The notes under the pieces are model-generated. The model was not told where the DNA came from and ran no database searches. It was given only the letters and a program-made list of their open reading frames with translations. Shown here piece by piece: positions 1-9,007 of a DNA stretch of 64,000 nucleotides. The stretch comes from JAOUEA01 sp963810915. GTDB lineage: Bacteria; Actinomycetota; UBA4738; HRBIN12. The stretch is from contig CAWEPH010000006.1 of assembly GCA_963810915.1 (NCBI GenBank), positions 682,001-746,000 of the forward strand. The letters are read 5' to 3'. The position numbers were made by a program, and so were the translations under genes. Every line of letters begins with the position of its first letter. Position 1 is the stretch's first letter.

Positions 1-2
1 GC

Positions 3-86
3 GCAGCCCGCCGGATCTACTGGAGGGCATCGATGAACACGCCAACCACCGAGCGAAGAGGTCTGCTGAAGGGGCTGGCACGATGA
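3..86 (+). CDS. C-terminal fragment of an unidentified upstream gene
   Basis: A frame enters from the left edge of the window and stays open until a TGA at 84-86, giving 27 residues ending RRGLLKGLAR. Its stop overlaps the ATG of the next gene by four bases (ATGA), which suggests translational coupling. Too little is present to assign a family, and a chance open frame remains possible. Confidence 0.4.
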   Translation, partial: AARRIYWRASMNTPTTERRGLLKGLAR

Positions 87-400
87 CGCCCTCGCGACCA
101 CGTCCGAGCGCTCCGGTGACCGAACCAGCCTCGGAGGTGCAACTGGAGACCGAGGACGTCGCCTCGCTCGTCCGCCGGCTCAGGCGAGCCGAGGGACAGA
201 TCGCCGGCGTGATCAGGATGCTCGAGGAAGGCAGGGATTGCCGAGACGTCGTGACGCAGGTGGCGGCCGTGTCGCGCGCGCTCGATCGGGCCGGGTTCGC
301 GATCATCGCGAGCGGACTCCGTCGCTGCCTCGCCAACCCCGACGGACCGGGCGCCGTAGATCCGGCCGAGCTCGAGCGGCTGTTCCTCTCGCTCGCCTAG
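83..400 (+). CDS. CsoR/RcnR-family (DUF156) repressor, CstR-like
   Basis: All-helical repressor of 105 residues. The family core runs from about residue 30 (RRLRRAEGQIAGVIRMLEE) to the end. In copper-sensing CsoR the ligands are Cys, His and Cys, with the His four residues before the second Cys. Here Cys53 and Cys82 are kept with the normal 29-residue spacing, but the His position is Gly78. The two-cysteine, no-His pattern is that of the persulfide sensor CstR rather than a copper sensor. A TauE-type exporter gene is encoded convergently just beyond the next gene, as often seen for CstR. The family is certain; the sensed ligand is inferred. Confidence 0.85.
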   Translation: MTPSRPRPSAPVTEPASEVQLETEDVASLVRRLRRAEGQIAGVIRMLEEGRDCRDVVTQVAAVSRALDRAGFAIIASGLRRCLANPDGPGAVDPAELERLFLSLA

Positions 401-439
401 GGCGTCCACACCCGAGGCTTCAGCCGCCTCCCCGGCCCA

Positions 440-934
440 TCATCTCGAACGCGGTCGCGGCGACGGGATGAAGCGGGGGGTTCGGGCCGCGTACGCCGCG
501 TAGTCGGGATACCGGGCACTGAGACGACGCTCCTCCCAGCGCGCCTTGATCGCCAGCCATCCCACGAGGGCCAACGCAGCGGAGGCGATCACCACGCTGC
601 CCGAGGTGATCGCCGATCCGACCGCGAGCGCCATCACCCCGCTGTAGATCGGGTGGCGCACGTACCGGTAGAGACCGGTGGAGCGGAGTTCGCCACCCTG
701 AACCGGGGTCGGGAGCGGCGTGGCGGACCGTCCGAGGTTCAGCAGTCCGATGCCGAGCACGACGAGGCCCAGGGTCTCGAGCACGCGTGCCACCGTTCTG
801 AGCCAGCTCGGCGTCGTCCAGGCATCGCCCGGGGGCAGCAGGAAGATCGCGGCCAGCAGACCGAGTTGCACCGCCAGGAGCGCCCACGCGACGAGGCGGT
901 CGCGATCGCCCGACGTGGGGTTGGAGGGTTGCAC
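440..934 (-). CDS. Isoprenylcysteine carboxyl methyltransferase-like membrane protein
   Basis: Membrane protein of 164 residues with about four hydrophobic segments. The family signature GLYRYVRHPIYSG lies near residue 90, followed by ERRLSARYPDY near the C-terminus. These match the ICMT/PEMT-like superfamily, in which the RHPxY and ExxL regions bind S-adenosylmethionine. The substrate is unknown; bacterial members are rarely characterised. It lies 30 bases downstream of the TauE-type gene on the same strand, so the two are probably co-transcribed. Confidence 0.75.
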   Translation of the reverse strand: MQPSNPTSGDRDRLVAWALLAVQLGLLAAIFLLPPGDAWTTPSWLRTVARVLETLGLVVLGIGLLNLGRSATPLPTPVQGGELRSTGLYRYVRHPIYSGVMALAVGSAITSGSVVIASAALALVGWLAIKARWEERRLSARYPDYAAYAARTPRFIPSPRPRSR

Positions 935-964
935 GAGGTACGAGCCTACGCGCCGGCGCTCCGG

Positions 965-1723
965 TCAGGCGCCCAGGATGCGGTAGAGCACGAAGGCGAT
1001 CCCCGAGCCGATGAGGAACCAGCCGAAGGCGTGACGGAGACGGGGTCCCGCGACGTGCTGAGCCAGTCGACTGGCCGCGAAGCTGGAGGGGACGGCCCCG
1101 AGGGCGAAGGCGCCGGCCACCGCCCAGTCGATGTGACCGAGCGCCCAGTGCGTGGCCAGGGTGGGGATGGCCATGATGCAGATGACGAGCAGGCTCGTGC
1201 CGGCGGACTCGCGCATCGTGAGTCCGAAGACCAGCAGGTACATCGGCACGAGCAGGAAGCCCCCACCGTTCGCGAGTAGTCCGGTGAACAGCCCGACGCC
1301 CGCGGATGCGGCAACCAGCAGCAGGCGGTTCTTGCGCCGCACGCCGCCCGCCGCGCGCGCGGACGGGTCGATCGGCCGAAGGACCCGCTCGCCGACGACG
1401 ATCAAGACCAGGCCGGAGACGATCAGCAATGCCCGGCCCCCGATCAGGTCCGACAGCAAGGCCCCCACGACGGCGGCGGGCAGGGCCCCCAGGAGCGTCC
1501 ACCCGGCGGCGCGAGGCCGGGCCTCGCCCCGTCGGATGTAGGGCCCCGCCGCTCCGAGCGCCGCGGGGATCGTGGCGGGAAGCGGAGAGGCCACCGCGAG
1601 GAGACCGGGTACCCCGAGGACCGCCAGCATCGGCGTGGCGATCGAAGAGCCGCCGACGCCGAATAGGCCGGTCAGCGACCCGATCACGGCCCCGGCCAGG
1701 ACGAAGACGGGCCAAGGCGCCAT
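965..1723 (-). CDS. TauE/SafE-family anion exporter
   Basis: Integral membrane protein of 252 residues with about eight hydrophobic segments in two repeated halves. The glycine-rich start GLFGVGGSSIATPML and the second-half LLANGGGFLLVPMYLL are hallmarks of TauE/SafE permeases, which export sulfite, sulfoacetate or related organosulfur anions. It is the first gene of a minus-strand pair with the methyltransferase. The neighbouring CstR-like regulator supports a role in removing reactive sulfur or sulfite, but substrate specificity cannot be read from sequence. Confidence 0.85.
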   Translation of the reverse strand: MAPWPVFVLAGAVIGSLTGLFGVGGSSIATPMLAVLGVPGLLAVASPLPATIPAALGAAGPYIRRGEARPRAAGWTLLGALPAAVVGALLSDLIGGRALLIVSGLVLIVVGERVLRPIDPSARAAGGVRRKNRLLLVAASAGVGLFTGLLANGGGFLLVPMYLLVFGLTMRESAGTSLLVICIMAIPTLATHWALGHIDWAVAGAFALGAVPSSFAASRLAQHVAGPRLRHAFGWFLIGSGIAFVLYRILGA

Positions 1724-1776
1724 GATCGGACCTTACTCGCCACCCGACACGACCACGATGACACGCGCTCGACGGT

Positions 1777-1793
1777 CGTACCCATCCGGTACG
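1777..1793. promoter_or_regulatory. Inverted repeat in the exporter/hemerythrin divergent region
   Basis: CGTACC-N5-GGTACG is a perfect 6-5-6 inverted repeat with spacer CATCC. It lies between the divergent TauE-type gene (start 1723) and the hemerythrin gene (start 1898). Size and position suit a dimeric repressor or activator site. No matching regulator is recognised. Confidence 0.4.
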
Positions 1794-1897
1794 GCGATGC
1801 TCCGAGATCCGGGCGAGGTCCCTCACGCCTCGGGCCTGTCAGCGCGGGTCCTGGCGAGAACCCCGACCTACGGTGGGATGAGAGGGAGGCTGAGGCG

Positions 1898-2404
1898 ATG
1901 AACGAGAACGTGATGAGCGTGCAAGAAGAGCACCGTGCCTTCCAGCCGTACCTGGCGGAGATGGATCTCATCGCAGGCTCCATCGACACGATCCCGGTGG
2001 AGGAGCTATCGCAGCGACTGGCTCGAGTGCACGAGTTCCTCGCTCACGAGTTGATGCCCCATGCGGTGGCCGAGGGCCGGATCTTGTCCCCCATCGTGTC
2101 GGAGGAACAAGGAGACTCGTCCCTCACACGACGGATGACCCTTTGCCATGCACAGATGGCGAGACTGATCGACGAGCTGGACGCCCTCCGCCACCAGCTC
2201 AAGCGGGAGGGGATGAACCATACGTTGGAGCGAGGGATCCAGCGCGTGCTGTACGGGATCCACGCGCTCCTGTCGGCCCATCTTCTCGAGGCTGATGCAG
2301 AGCTGGAGCCCCTGCTGGAGGCACGTCTCTCGTCAGAAGGTCGCGAAGCGCTGTTCGCCCAGGTCGATCGATACGCCCAAGAGGTCCGGGAGCTGTACGA
2401 ATAG
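1898..2404 (+). CDS. Hemerythrin HHE-domain protein
   Basis: Protein of 168 residues forming one four-helix hemerythrin-like bundle. Likely di-iron ligands are His in EEHRAF near the N-terminus, His residues in HEFLAHELMPHAVAE, His in CHAQM, and His and Glu in HALLSAHLLEADAELEP. Such proteins bind oxygen, nitric oxide or iron in the cytoplasm. A purine-rich Shine-Dalgarno (GGGAGGCTGAGG) precedes the ATG at 1898; a second in-frame ATG lies five codons on. It is a single gene between the divergent exporter and a tRNA. Confidence 0.85.
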   Translation: MNENVMSVQEEHRAFQPYLAEMDLIAGSIDTIPVEELSQRLARVHEFLAHELMPHAVAEGRILSPIVSEEQGDSSLTRRMTLCHAQMARLIDELDALRHQLKREGMNHTLERGIQRVLYGIHALLSAHLLEADAELEPLLEARLSSEGREALFAQVDRYAQEVRELYE

Positions 2405-2486
2405 CCCGCTCTTGAGCTGAGGAGACGGCACCGCACCTTTGGTCGGGCAGACCCACACGATCTCGACCCTGCCGCCCGGACCGCTG

Positions 2487-2559
2487 AGCTGGAGCGGGGA
2501 ATCGAACCCCGGACCTCCTCCTTACCATGGAGGCGCTCTGCCGACTGAGCTACTCCAGC
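2487..2559 (-). tRNA. tRNA-Thr (anticodon GGT)
   Basis: On the minus strand the cloverleaf folds fully: acceptor GCTGGAG/CTCCAGC, D-arm GCTC...GAGC, anticodon stem CCTCC/GGAGG with loop ATGGTAA (anticodon GGT), and T-arm CGGGG/CCCCG with TTCGATT. It is 73 nt with discriminator U, and CCA is not encoded. Confidence 0.95.
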
Positions 2560-2651
2560 GGGAACCGGTCAGCATGGTAGACGACCACCGGGCCACCCGT
2601 GTCCGCTCGCGTCAGTCTAGCTAGAGGATCGCCCGGGCGGCGGCAGCGCCA

Positions 2652-4761
2652 TCAGCCGGTGGTGTAGACGATGTGGAGGATCGGGGCGAAGGTGCCGTCG
2701 AAGGCCTCGGCCGTGCGCTTGCCCGTGCCGGTGACGATGACCACCATGGAATTGCCGCTGACCCAGCCGGGCCGCCCGACGATCTCCTGGACGATCGAGG
2801 TGATGATCGGGCGTTCGCTGGTCGGGGCCGTGCACCTGGATCGTGGGCCACGGCGGCGGCGCCCATGCCACGCTCGCGGCCGTGCGCGGACGCGACGAGA
2901 TGTTGAACGCGGTCGAGGAGAAGGTGGCCGGCTTGTCCGCCGCCTGACCCTGGACGAGGAGGGAGACGGCGCCCGTGGTGACCTCGTCCGTCTCGAACTG
3001 GACGTAGGCGTTGCTGATCGTGGCTCCCGGCGGGATCGGCACGCTCGCGAACCGCACGCCGACCGTCTGATCGGTCCCATCGTTCACCAGCTCGAGGTCG
3101 GAGCTCGTCTTCGAGACGCTCCCGGTCGCGGACTCCTCGGCGTCGTCGGCGCTCGCGACGACGGGGATGTCGAGCATGACCGTGCCCGCGGCGTACACCG
3201 TCACGCTGACGTCGTCGCTCGCCTGCAGGCTCGAGTCGTCGGCGGTCAGACGCAGCACGTAGGTGCCGGGATCGGTGAAGCTCACCGTCGACGTGGGTGA
3301 CGTGGGATCGGCGAACGTCGCGGTCCCCGGTCCGCTCACCTGCGACCAGCCGGCCGTCAGCGACCCGGGCGGGTTCGGCTGTCCGTCGTCGGCGACGGAC
3401 CCCTGCATCGTGGCCTCAGCCGGCAGCGTCACGGCCTGGTCCGGACCCGCGTTCGCCGTGGGCGGACGGTTCTTCTTCGCGCAGTCGACCGACCCGGATC
3501 GAAGGTCCGCACCATTGACGTCTTGGAACGACCAACCGATCGAGTTCGCCGATCCGCCGGCCGCCGCCCCGTTCAGCTTCAGCCCGAGGAGCCCGTTCTG
3601 CTTCCCCTTGGACCATGCCACCCGCTGGCCGCTCGAGTCGCTCACCGCGCTGCCGAGACTGTGGCCCCCGGACCCCTCGATCAGCTCCACCATGTGCGCG
3701 TCCGCGGTCCCCGCGATGAACCCTGCGTCCAGCGGCTTGTACTCGGCCATGCTGTGGACGTGGCCGGTGAGGAGGAGATCGCCCCCGTTGTTGGCGAGCA
3801 GGCTCCACATCGCCTTCTCCCCCGACTTGATGGAACCATCGCTGATCGCGGGGACATGCCAGTAGGACACGATGCATGCCGGGGCAGCCGGATCCGTGAT
3901 CGCCGCCTGCACGAACTTGTACTGCGCGCTACTCGCCGACATCGACGCCTCGGAGTTCAGGTCCAGGAACAAGACGCCTCCGAACGTGAACTTGGTGAAG
4001 AGCGGCCGCCCGTGCCAATAGTCGATCCAATCGGTTTGGTTGGCAGCACCCTCGTGATTCCCCAGCGTGGGCTGGGTGACGTCGGCGATCGTCCCCCACA
4101 ACGTCCCTCCGCCCGGCACGTCCAACGCGGACCTTCCGTAGTGGTTCAGGTCCTCGGTGAACGTCCCCGTTTCGTAGATGTCTCCGAGGAACAGGAACAG
4201 CGGGGGGTCGATCGCGGCGAGCCGGGCGGCGACGGCGTTCGAGCTGGCCTCGTTCGAGGGGCCGTCCCCTACGGCCATCACCACCGGATCATTGGGCCCG
4301 TTCCAGGCACCTGGGAGGTAGTTGGCCCAATCGCTCGGCGAGTGTTGGAAGTCCGTCGTGTTCCCGTTGCTGAGCGTCACCGCGACGTCGACGGGCGCGG
4401 CGGAGAGCGATCCCTCCTGCACGCGAAGGGTTCCCGACGCGTCCAAGTACTTCTGCGTCGGCCAGACGAACGCGTAGTTGTTCGTCGACGGGGAGGGGCC
4501 ATCCGCTTGGATGAGCGTCACCGCGGCGCCGCCCGACGGCCACCAGGTCGATATCACCTTGCCCGAGTTCTTGACGTTCGTGATCGTGATGGCCGTGTCG
4601 CCGCTGAGAGGACCGTCGGGAACCGTCACGCACACGGTATGTCCGCCCGACGAGCCACAGCGGCTGACCGCACCCTCGGCCGCGATCGGGACGAGGATCG
4701 ACGCCGCCAGCGGGACGACGAGGAGGCACGAGAGCGTGACGATCCGCATCCTGGAGGCCAT
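2652..4761 (-). CDS. Secreted metallophosphoesterase with PKD and DNRLRE-like domains (one frame jump)
   Basis: An N-terminal signal peptide (about residues 1-30) is followed by a calcineurin-like phosphoesterase domain. Metal-binding motifs are GDG at 165-167, GDIY at 193-196, GNHE at 234-237, His302 and GHVH at 333-336, so it should hydrolyse phosphate esters outside the cell. A PKD domain follows (about 432-525), then a DNRLRE-like beta-sandwich. Near 2,830 the frame must shift once for that last domain to continue (TSIVQEIVGRPGWVSGNS and on) to the TGA at 2652; the unshifted frame gives an arginine-rich tail instead. The gene is read from the palindrome at 4902-4920. The substrate is unknown. 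Confidence 0.8.
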
Positions 4762-4901
4762 CAGAGACCCCGCTCACGGTCTCGTGCTGGCGGCATGTGC
4801 ACAGGCAGCTCGTCCCTCGGTCGGGTCGGTGGGCAGTTCGTCGGATACGTCGGTTCGGTGAGCCAACCTAGTCCGTGGCTCTTCCGTGTCATCGACCATC
4901 G

Positions 4902-4920
4902 GACGTATGTGCGCTACGTC
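4902..4920 (-). promoter_or_regulatory. Locus palindrome and -10 box for the metallophosphoesterase
   Basis: The motif reads GACGTA-T-GTGCG-C-TACGTC, a near-perfect copy of ACGTAG-N5-CTACGT with the same GTGCG spacer as the site at 9766. On the minus strand a TAGGTT box (4870-4865) begins 41 bases from the palindrome centre at 4911. The ATG at 4761 lies about 140 bases downstream of the motif. No TTGACA-like -35 is visible, which suggests activator dependence. Confidence 0.65.
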
Positions 4921-4975
4921 GGCCGCCAGGTCGACGCGCGGTGCGGATGCAACGGCCGGTGAGGCCGCGAATAGG

Positions 4976-6291
4976 TCAGGCTCCCATCGAGGCCCTGCCG
5001 ACCGGGTGATACGAGAAGCCGGCCGCCACCAGCTTCGTCGGGGTCCAGCAGGTTCCGACCGTCGACCATCGCCGGCTGCATCATCACCCCTTTGAGCCGG
5101 GGCAGGTCCAGATCGCGGAACTCGGCCCACTCCGTGCACAGCACCACGCAGGCGGCACCTTCCGCAGCGGTGTACGGATCTGCGGCCACATCGAGCCCTT
5201 CGAGTTCGGCCTCCGCCTTGTCGCCGGCCATGGGGTCGTACACGACGACACGAGCCCCCTCCGCGAGCAGGAGCTCCGCCAGCGCAAGGGCGGGCGCCCC
5301 GCGCACGTCGTCCGTCTCAGGTTTGAACGCCACCCCGAACAGCGCCACGGTCTTCCCCTCGATGTTCCAGACGGCCTCCTCGACCTTGCGGGCGACCGCC
5401 TTGAGGGCCTCGTCGTTGACGCGACCGGCCTCGCGCAGCAGGCCGAAGTCGTAGCCCGAGGCGGCCGGCGACCCGCTCGAGGGTCACGATGTCCTTCGGC
5501 AGGCAGTACCCCCCGTACCCGATGCCCGCTCGCAGGAAGGCCGCGCCGATCCGCGGATCCGCGCCCATGATCTCGGTGACGCCGTCGACGTCGGCGCCCG
5601 CGAGCTCGGACACTCGGGCCATCGCGTTCGCGAACGAGATCTTGGAGGCGAGGAACGCGTTCGAGGCGAGCTTGGAGAGCTCGGCGGTGCGTGGGTCGGT
5701 CCGGATCACCCGCACACCCGCGTCCAGCATGGGCTCGTAGAGCCTCTCGAGCACGTCGAATCCGCGAGGGTCGTCCGATCCGATCACGAGCCGGTCGGGC
5801 CGCAAGGTGTCCTCGATGGCATGCCCCTCGCGCAAGAACTCGGGACTCGAGACCGCCACGAAGTCGAGCTCCGGGCGTTCCATCCGCACGACCTTCTCGA
5901 TGCGACCGGTGGTACCGGGGGCACGGTCGACTTCACGACGAGGACCACGCCGTTCGCGGAGGCGCGTGCGATCTCGCGTGCAGCGTCCTCGACGGCCGTG
6001 AGGCTGCGATCGCCGAGCCCCACCGGCGGCCGGCCCACACACACGAAGACCACCTCCGTGCCTTCGAGCGCCTCGGCGATCGTGTCGGCGAAGGCGAGGT
6101 GACCGTCGGCGAGGCCGTCACGCAACAGCTCGTCCAGGCCGGGCTCGTAGAAGGGAGCCTCGCCTGCGCCGCAGCATCGCCACCTTCTCGGTGGATGCAT
6201 CGGTGCCGACGACATCGTGACCCAGCCCGGCGAGGGTCGCCCCGGTGATCAGCCCGACGTGGCCCGTTCCGACGATCGCGATCCTCATCAT
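4976..6291 (-). CDS. ugd: UDP-glucose 6-dehydrogenase (four frame jumps)
   Basis: Oxidises UDP-glucose to UDP-glucuronate with NAD, a precursor for acidic polysaccharides. The N-terminal Rossmann motif MRIAIVGTGHVGL, the central block AELSKLASNAFLASKISFANA, the catalytic-cysteine loop GIGYGGYCLPKD and the C-terminal block GVAFKPETDDVRGAPA are all present. They lie in different frames, with jumps near 6,170, 5,915, 5,460 and 5,030. After the last jump the protein ends with the family-typical GFSYHPVGRAS and a TGA at 4976. The corrected length (about 438 codons) is normal, so sequencing indels fit better than decay. Its ATG overlaps the epimerase stop (ATGA). Confidence 0.85.
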
Positions 6292-7250
6292 GCGCTCCTT
6301 CCGGCGGCTACCGACGAACGGAACCAATCGACCGTTCGCGCAACCCCCTCCTCGATATCGACCCGTGGCTCATAGCCGAGGAGCCGCCCCGCGAGCGAGA
6401 CGTCGGCCTGGGTCGTGCGGACGTCCCCTTCGCGGATCCCCGTATGGACGGGGTCGGGCACGACCCCCACGCGCTCGGCGATCAGGCCGAGCAGACGGTT
6501 CACCGACGTGGGCTCCCCGCCCCCACCGATGTTGAAGGCCCGTCCGTGCGCCTCCTCGGCGGCCCGGGCCGACAAGAGGTTCGCCTCGACGACGTCGTCG
6601 ATGTAGGTGAAGTCGCGGGACTGCTCGCCGTCGCCGTGCACCTCGGGACGAGCACCGGTGAGACAGGCCACGGCGAAGCGCGGCACGACGGCCGCGTACT
6701 CCGACTCCGGGTCCTGGCCCGGTCCGTACACGTTGAAGTACCGCAGGGCCACGGTGGGCACGTCGTAGCTGAGCCCGATGCCCGCGCAGTACACCTCTAC
6801 GGCGACCTTGCTCGCGGCGTACGGCGACCGCGGTGCGAGCGTCATCGACTCGCGCAGCGGGAACTCGGTCTGGTCGCCGTACACCGAGCTGCTGCTCGCG
6901 GCGACGACGGCCGCTCCGGCATCGCGGGCGGCCAGCAGCACGTTGAGCGTGCCGCGCACGTTCACGTCGGTCGTCATGCCGGGGTGCGCCATCGAGCGAG
7001 GCACGGACCGCTTCGCGCCCTGGTGGTAGATCGCCGAGCATCCGCGCGCCGCGTCGGCTACCGCGGCCTCCTCACGCAGGTCCGCCTCGATGAAGTCGAC
7101 CTCGGGCACGTCGCGCAGGTTGTCGAGCGAGCCGTCGGAGAGGTCGTCGAACCCCACCACGTGGGTACCGTCGGCCACGAGCCGGCGGCAGATGTGGGAC
7201 CCGATGAACCCTGCGGCTCCGGTCACGAGCACCCGATCGATCGACGTCAT
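6288..7250 (-). CDS. NAD-dependent sugar-nucleotide epimerase/dehydratase
   Basis: Extended short-chain dehydrogenase of 320 residues. It shows GAAGFIG near residue 10 for NAD binding, the SSSSVYG serine block and the YAASK catalytic Tyr-Lys pair. This fits the UDP-glucose 4-epimerase or UDP-glucuronate decarboxylase/epimerase group. The next gene is ugd, overlapping by four bases, so a UDP-glucuronate-acting epimerase such as UDP-galacturonate 4-epimerase is an attractive guess. I start at MTSIDRVLVTG because the frame upstream has no family match. Confidence 0.85.
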   Translation of the reverse strand: MTSIDRVLVTGAAGFIGSHICRRLVADGTHVVGFDDLSDGSLDNLRDVPEVDFIEADLREEAAVADAARGCSAIYHQGAKRSVPRSMAHPGMTTDVNVRGTLNVLLAARDAGAAVVAASSSSVYGDQTEFPLRESMTLAPRSPYAASKVAVEVYCAGIGLSYDVPTVALRYFNVYGPGQDPESEYAAVVPRFAVACLTGARPEVHGDGEQSRDFTYIDDVVEANLLSARAAEEAHGRAFNIGGGGEPTSVNRLLGLIAERVGVVPDPVHTGIREGDVRTTQADVSLAGRLLGYEPRVDIEEGVARTVDWFRSSVAAGRSA

Positions 7251-7336
7251 CGCCCGGACCCTAACCGGTCGCGACCCCGGAGCGGAAGGCCTGCGAGCCA
7301 CTGAACCTCGTCCGGGCGCGAAGACTCATGCATCCG

Positions 7337-7353
7337 TCGTAGTCGGCCTACTG
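7337..7353 (+). promoter_or_regulatory. Locus palindrome and -10 box upstream of the kinase operon
   Basis: GTAG-TCGGC-CTAC, centred at 7345, matches the inner bases of the locus palindrome. A TAGCGT box at 7387-7392 starts exactly 42 bases from the centre. The 11-base block CCGTTAGCGTT around it recurs identically before the PKD gene (21093-21103). The site sits in the divergent region between the epimerase (start 7250) and the kinase gene (start 7463) and could serve both. Confidence 0.6.
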
Positions 7354-7462
7354 CATCGGGCGGCCGCTCGCCGGTGGGCGGTCCGTTAGCGTTCTCGTTC
7401 CGGCTTCGCTGGGAGTCCCGGACGGGGCGCGCCCGCGACCTGTCGAGTTGAGGAGGCAGACG

Positions 7463-9007
7463 GTGGGCAGGGGATCGCGAGCTGAGCTCGCCAACGCGGA
7501 TCACAGCTCGACCCTCGTGTCGTCCGTCCCGACCGTCCTCGACGATCAGCGTCCGCTCGATCTCGTGGTGTCGCTCTGCTTGAAGCTGGAGGCCGCCGCC
7601 ATCCCTTACTGCCACTTCAAGAGCAACGAAGCGCTCGACCGTTCCCTGACGGGCGAGAACGACCTCGATCTGTTGGTCGGGGCCGAAGGGGCGGAGCGAT
7701 TCCTCGAGGTCCTCGCCGCGCTCGGGTTCAAGGAAGGACGTCCCCCCAAGGTTCGACGGATCCCGGGTGTCGCTCAGTACTACGGTCTCGATGCCGCGAC
7801 CGGCCGACTCGTGCAGGTGCACGCGCATCGACGACTCGTGTTCGGCGACGACACGACGAAGAACTTCGCGCTCGACGTCGAGGATGCCTACATCGCCTCG
7901 GCGCCACGTGGGTCTCTGCTCCGGGTCCCCTCACCGGAGTACGAGTACCTGCTCTTCACGCTGCGGATGGTCGTGAAGCACTGCACCCTCGACGCGATGC
8001 TCATGCTCCAGGGACGGATGAGCTCGTCGGAGCGACGCGAGCTGATCTGGCTAACCGACCGCGCGGACCAGGCTCGCGTGCGGGAGCTCGTCCGCACCCA
8101 GCTGCCGTTCATCGGACAGGAGCTGTTCGATCGATGCGTGGCCGCCGTGCACCCGGGGCGCTCGGCGTGGTTCCGCTCGCGCACGGCGGGGCGTCTGCAC
8201 CGAGCCCTCGCGACGCACAGGCGACGGCGGCGGTTCACCGACGCGTTCTTGCGGGTCCTCCGCCGGGTGACCTGGGTCGTGCGCAGGCTCCTTCGAGGAC
8301 GACCCGGGAAGAGGCTCGCGGGAGGAGGTGCGCTGATCGCGGTGATCGGCGGCGACGGCGCCGGCAAGTCGACGGCGATCAAGGATCTGTCGGGTTGGCT
8401 GTGCGGTCCGTTCGATGTCGAGCCGGTGCACCTGGGCAAGCCACCGCCCGGCCTGCTCACGATCGCGATCAAGGGGCCGATGTTCGTGCTGCGCAAGCTC
8501 GGGATGTTCCAGAGCACGCTCGTGCCCGTCCAGTCTCTCCAAGAGCGGGGGGCGTCGTTCCCCGGATACGGCTGGGTCGTGTGGCACGTCCTCACCGCTC
8601 GGGATCGATACCGGCTCTACGCCAAGATGCAGCGATCCGTGCTGTCCGGTCGGATCGTCCTCTCGGACCGATTCCCTCTCGAGAAGATCCGGACGATGGA
8701 CGGGGAGAAGACGACCTGGTTGGCGGAGAGCGACGACCTCGGGCGCGTTGCTCGGTGGCTCGTCTCGTCGGAGCACCGTTACTACGCGAACTTCCTGTGG
8801 CCCGACCAACTGGTCGTGCTCAAGGTCGATCCCGCGATCGCGGTCGAGCGCAAGCGGAGCGAGGAGGAAGCCGAGTTCGTCCGACCGCGCTCGCGCGAGG
8901 TCTGGCAGGCCGACTGGACCGACACGCCCGCGGTCGTGGTGGATGCGGGACGACCGCGCGAAGAGGTCCGGGCGACTGTGCGATCGATCGTGTGGTCGAG
9001 GTTGTGA
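7463..9007 (+). CDS. Nucleotidyltransferase-like / P-loop kinase fusion protein
   Basis: Two-domain protein of 514 residues. Residues 30-230 resemble the nucleotidyltransferase-like fold, with FKSNEALDRSLTGENDLDLLV carrying the acidic pair Asp67 and Asp69. From about residue 290 a thymidylate-kinase-like P-loop domain follows, with Walker A GGDGAGKST near 300 and LSDRFPLEK as a probable lid/Walker B region. Similar proteins occur in polysaccharide loci, but their reaction is not established. The GTG at 7463 is chosen because GAGGAGG lies six bases upstream. Its TGA overlaps the GTG of the next gene. The role is inferred: phosphorylation or nucleotidylation of a glycan precursor or lipid. Confidence 0.7.
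   Translation: MGRGSRAELANADHSSTLVSSVPTVLDDQRPLDLVVSLCLKLEAAAIPYCHFKSNEALDRSLTGENDLDLLVGAEGAERFLEVLAALGFKEGRPPKVRRIPGVAQYYGLDAATGRLVQVHAHRRLVFGDDTTKNFALDVEDAYIASAPRGSLLRVPSPEYEYLLFTLRMVVKHCTLDAMLMLQGRMSSSERRELIWLTDRADQARVRELVRTQLPFIGQELFDRCVAAVHPGRSAWFRSRTAGRLHRALATHRRRRRFTDAFLRVLRRVTWVVRRLLRGRPGKRLAGGGALIAVIGGDGAGKSTAIKDLSGWLCGPFDVEPVHLGKPPPGLLTIAIKGPMFVLRKLGMFQSTLVPVQSLQERGASFPGYGWVVWHVLTARDRYRLYAKMQRSVLSGRIVLSDRFPLEKIRTMDGEKTTWLAESDDLGRVARWLVSSEHRYYANFLWPDQLVVLKVDPAIAVERKRSEEEAEFVRPRSREVWQADWTDTPAVVVDAGRPREEVRATVRSIVWSRL

Noticed and set aside
4976..6291. ugd as a decayed pseudogene
   Set aside because: Every frame segment keeps conserved catalytic and binding motifs and total length is normal; random decay would also leave substitutions and stops.
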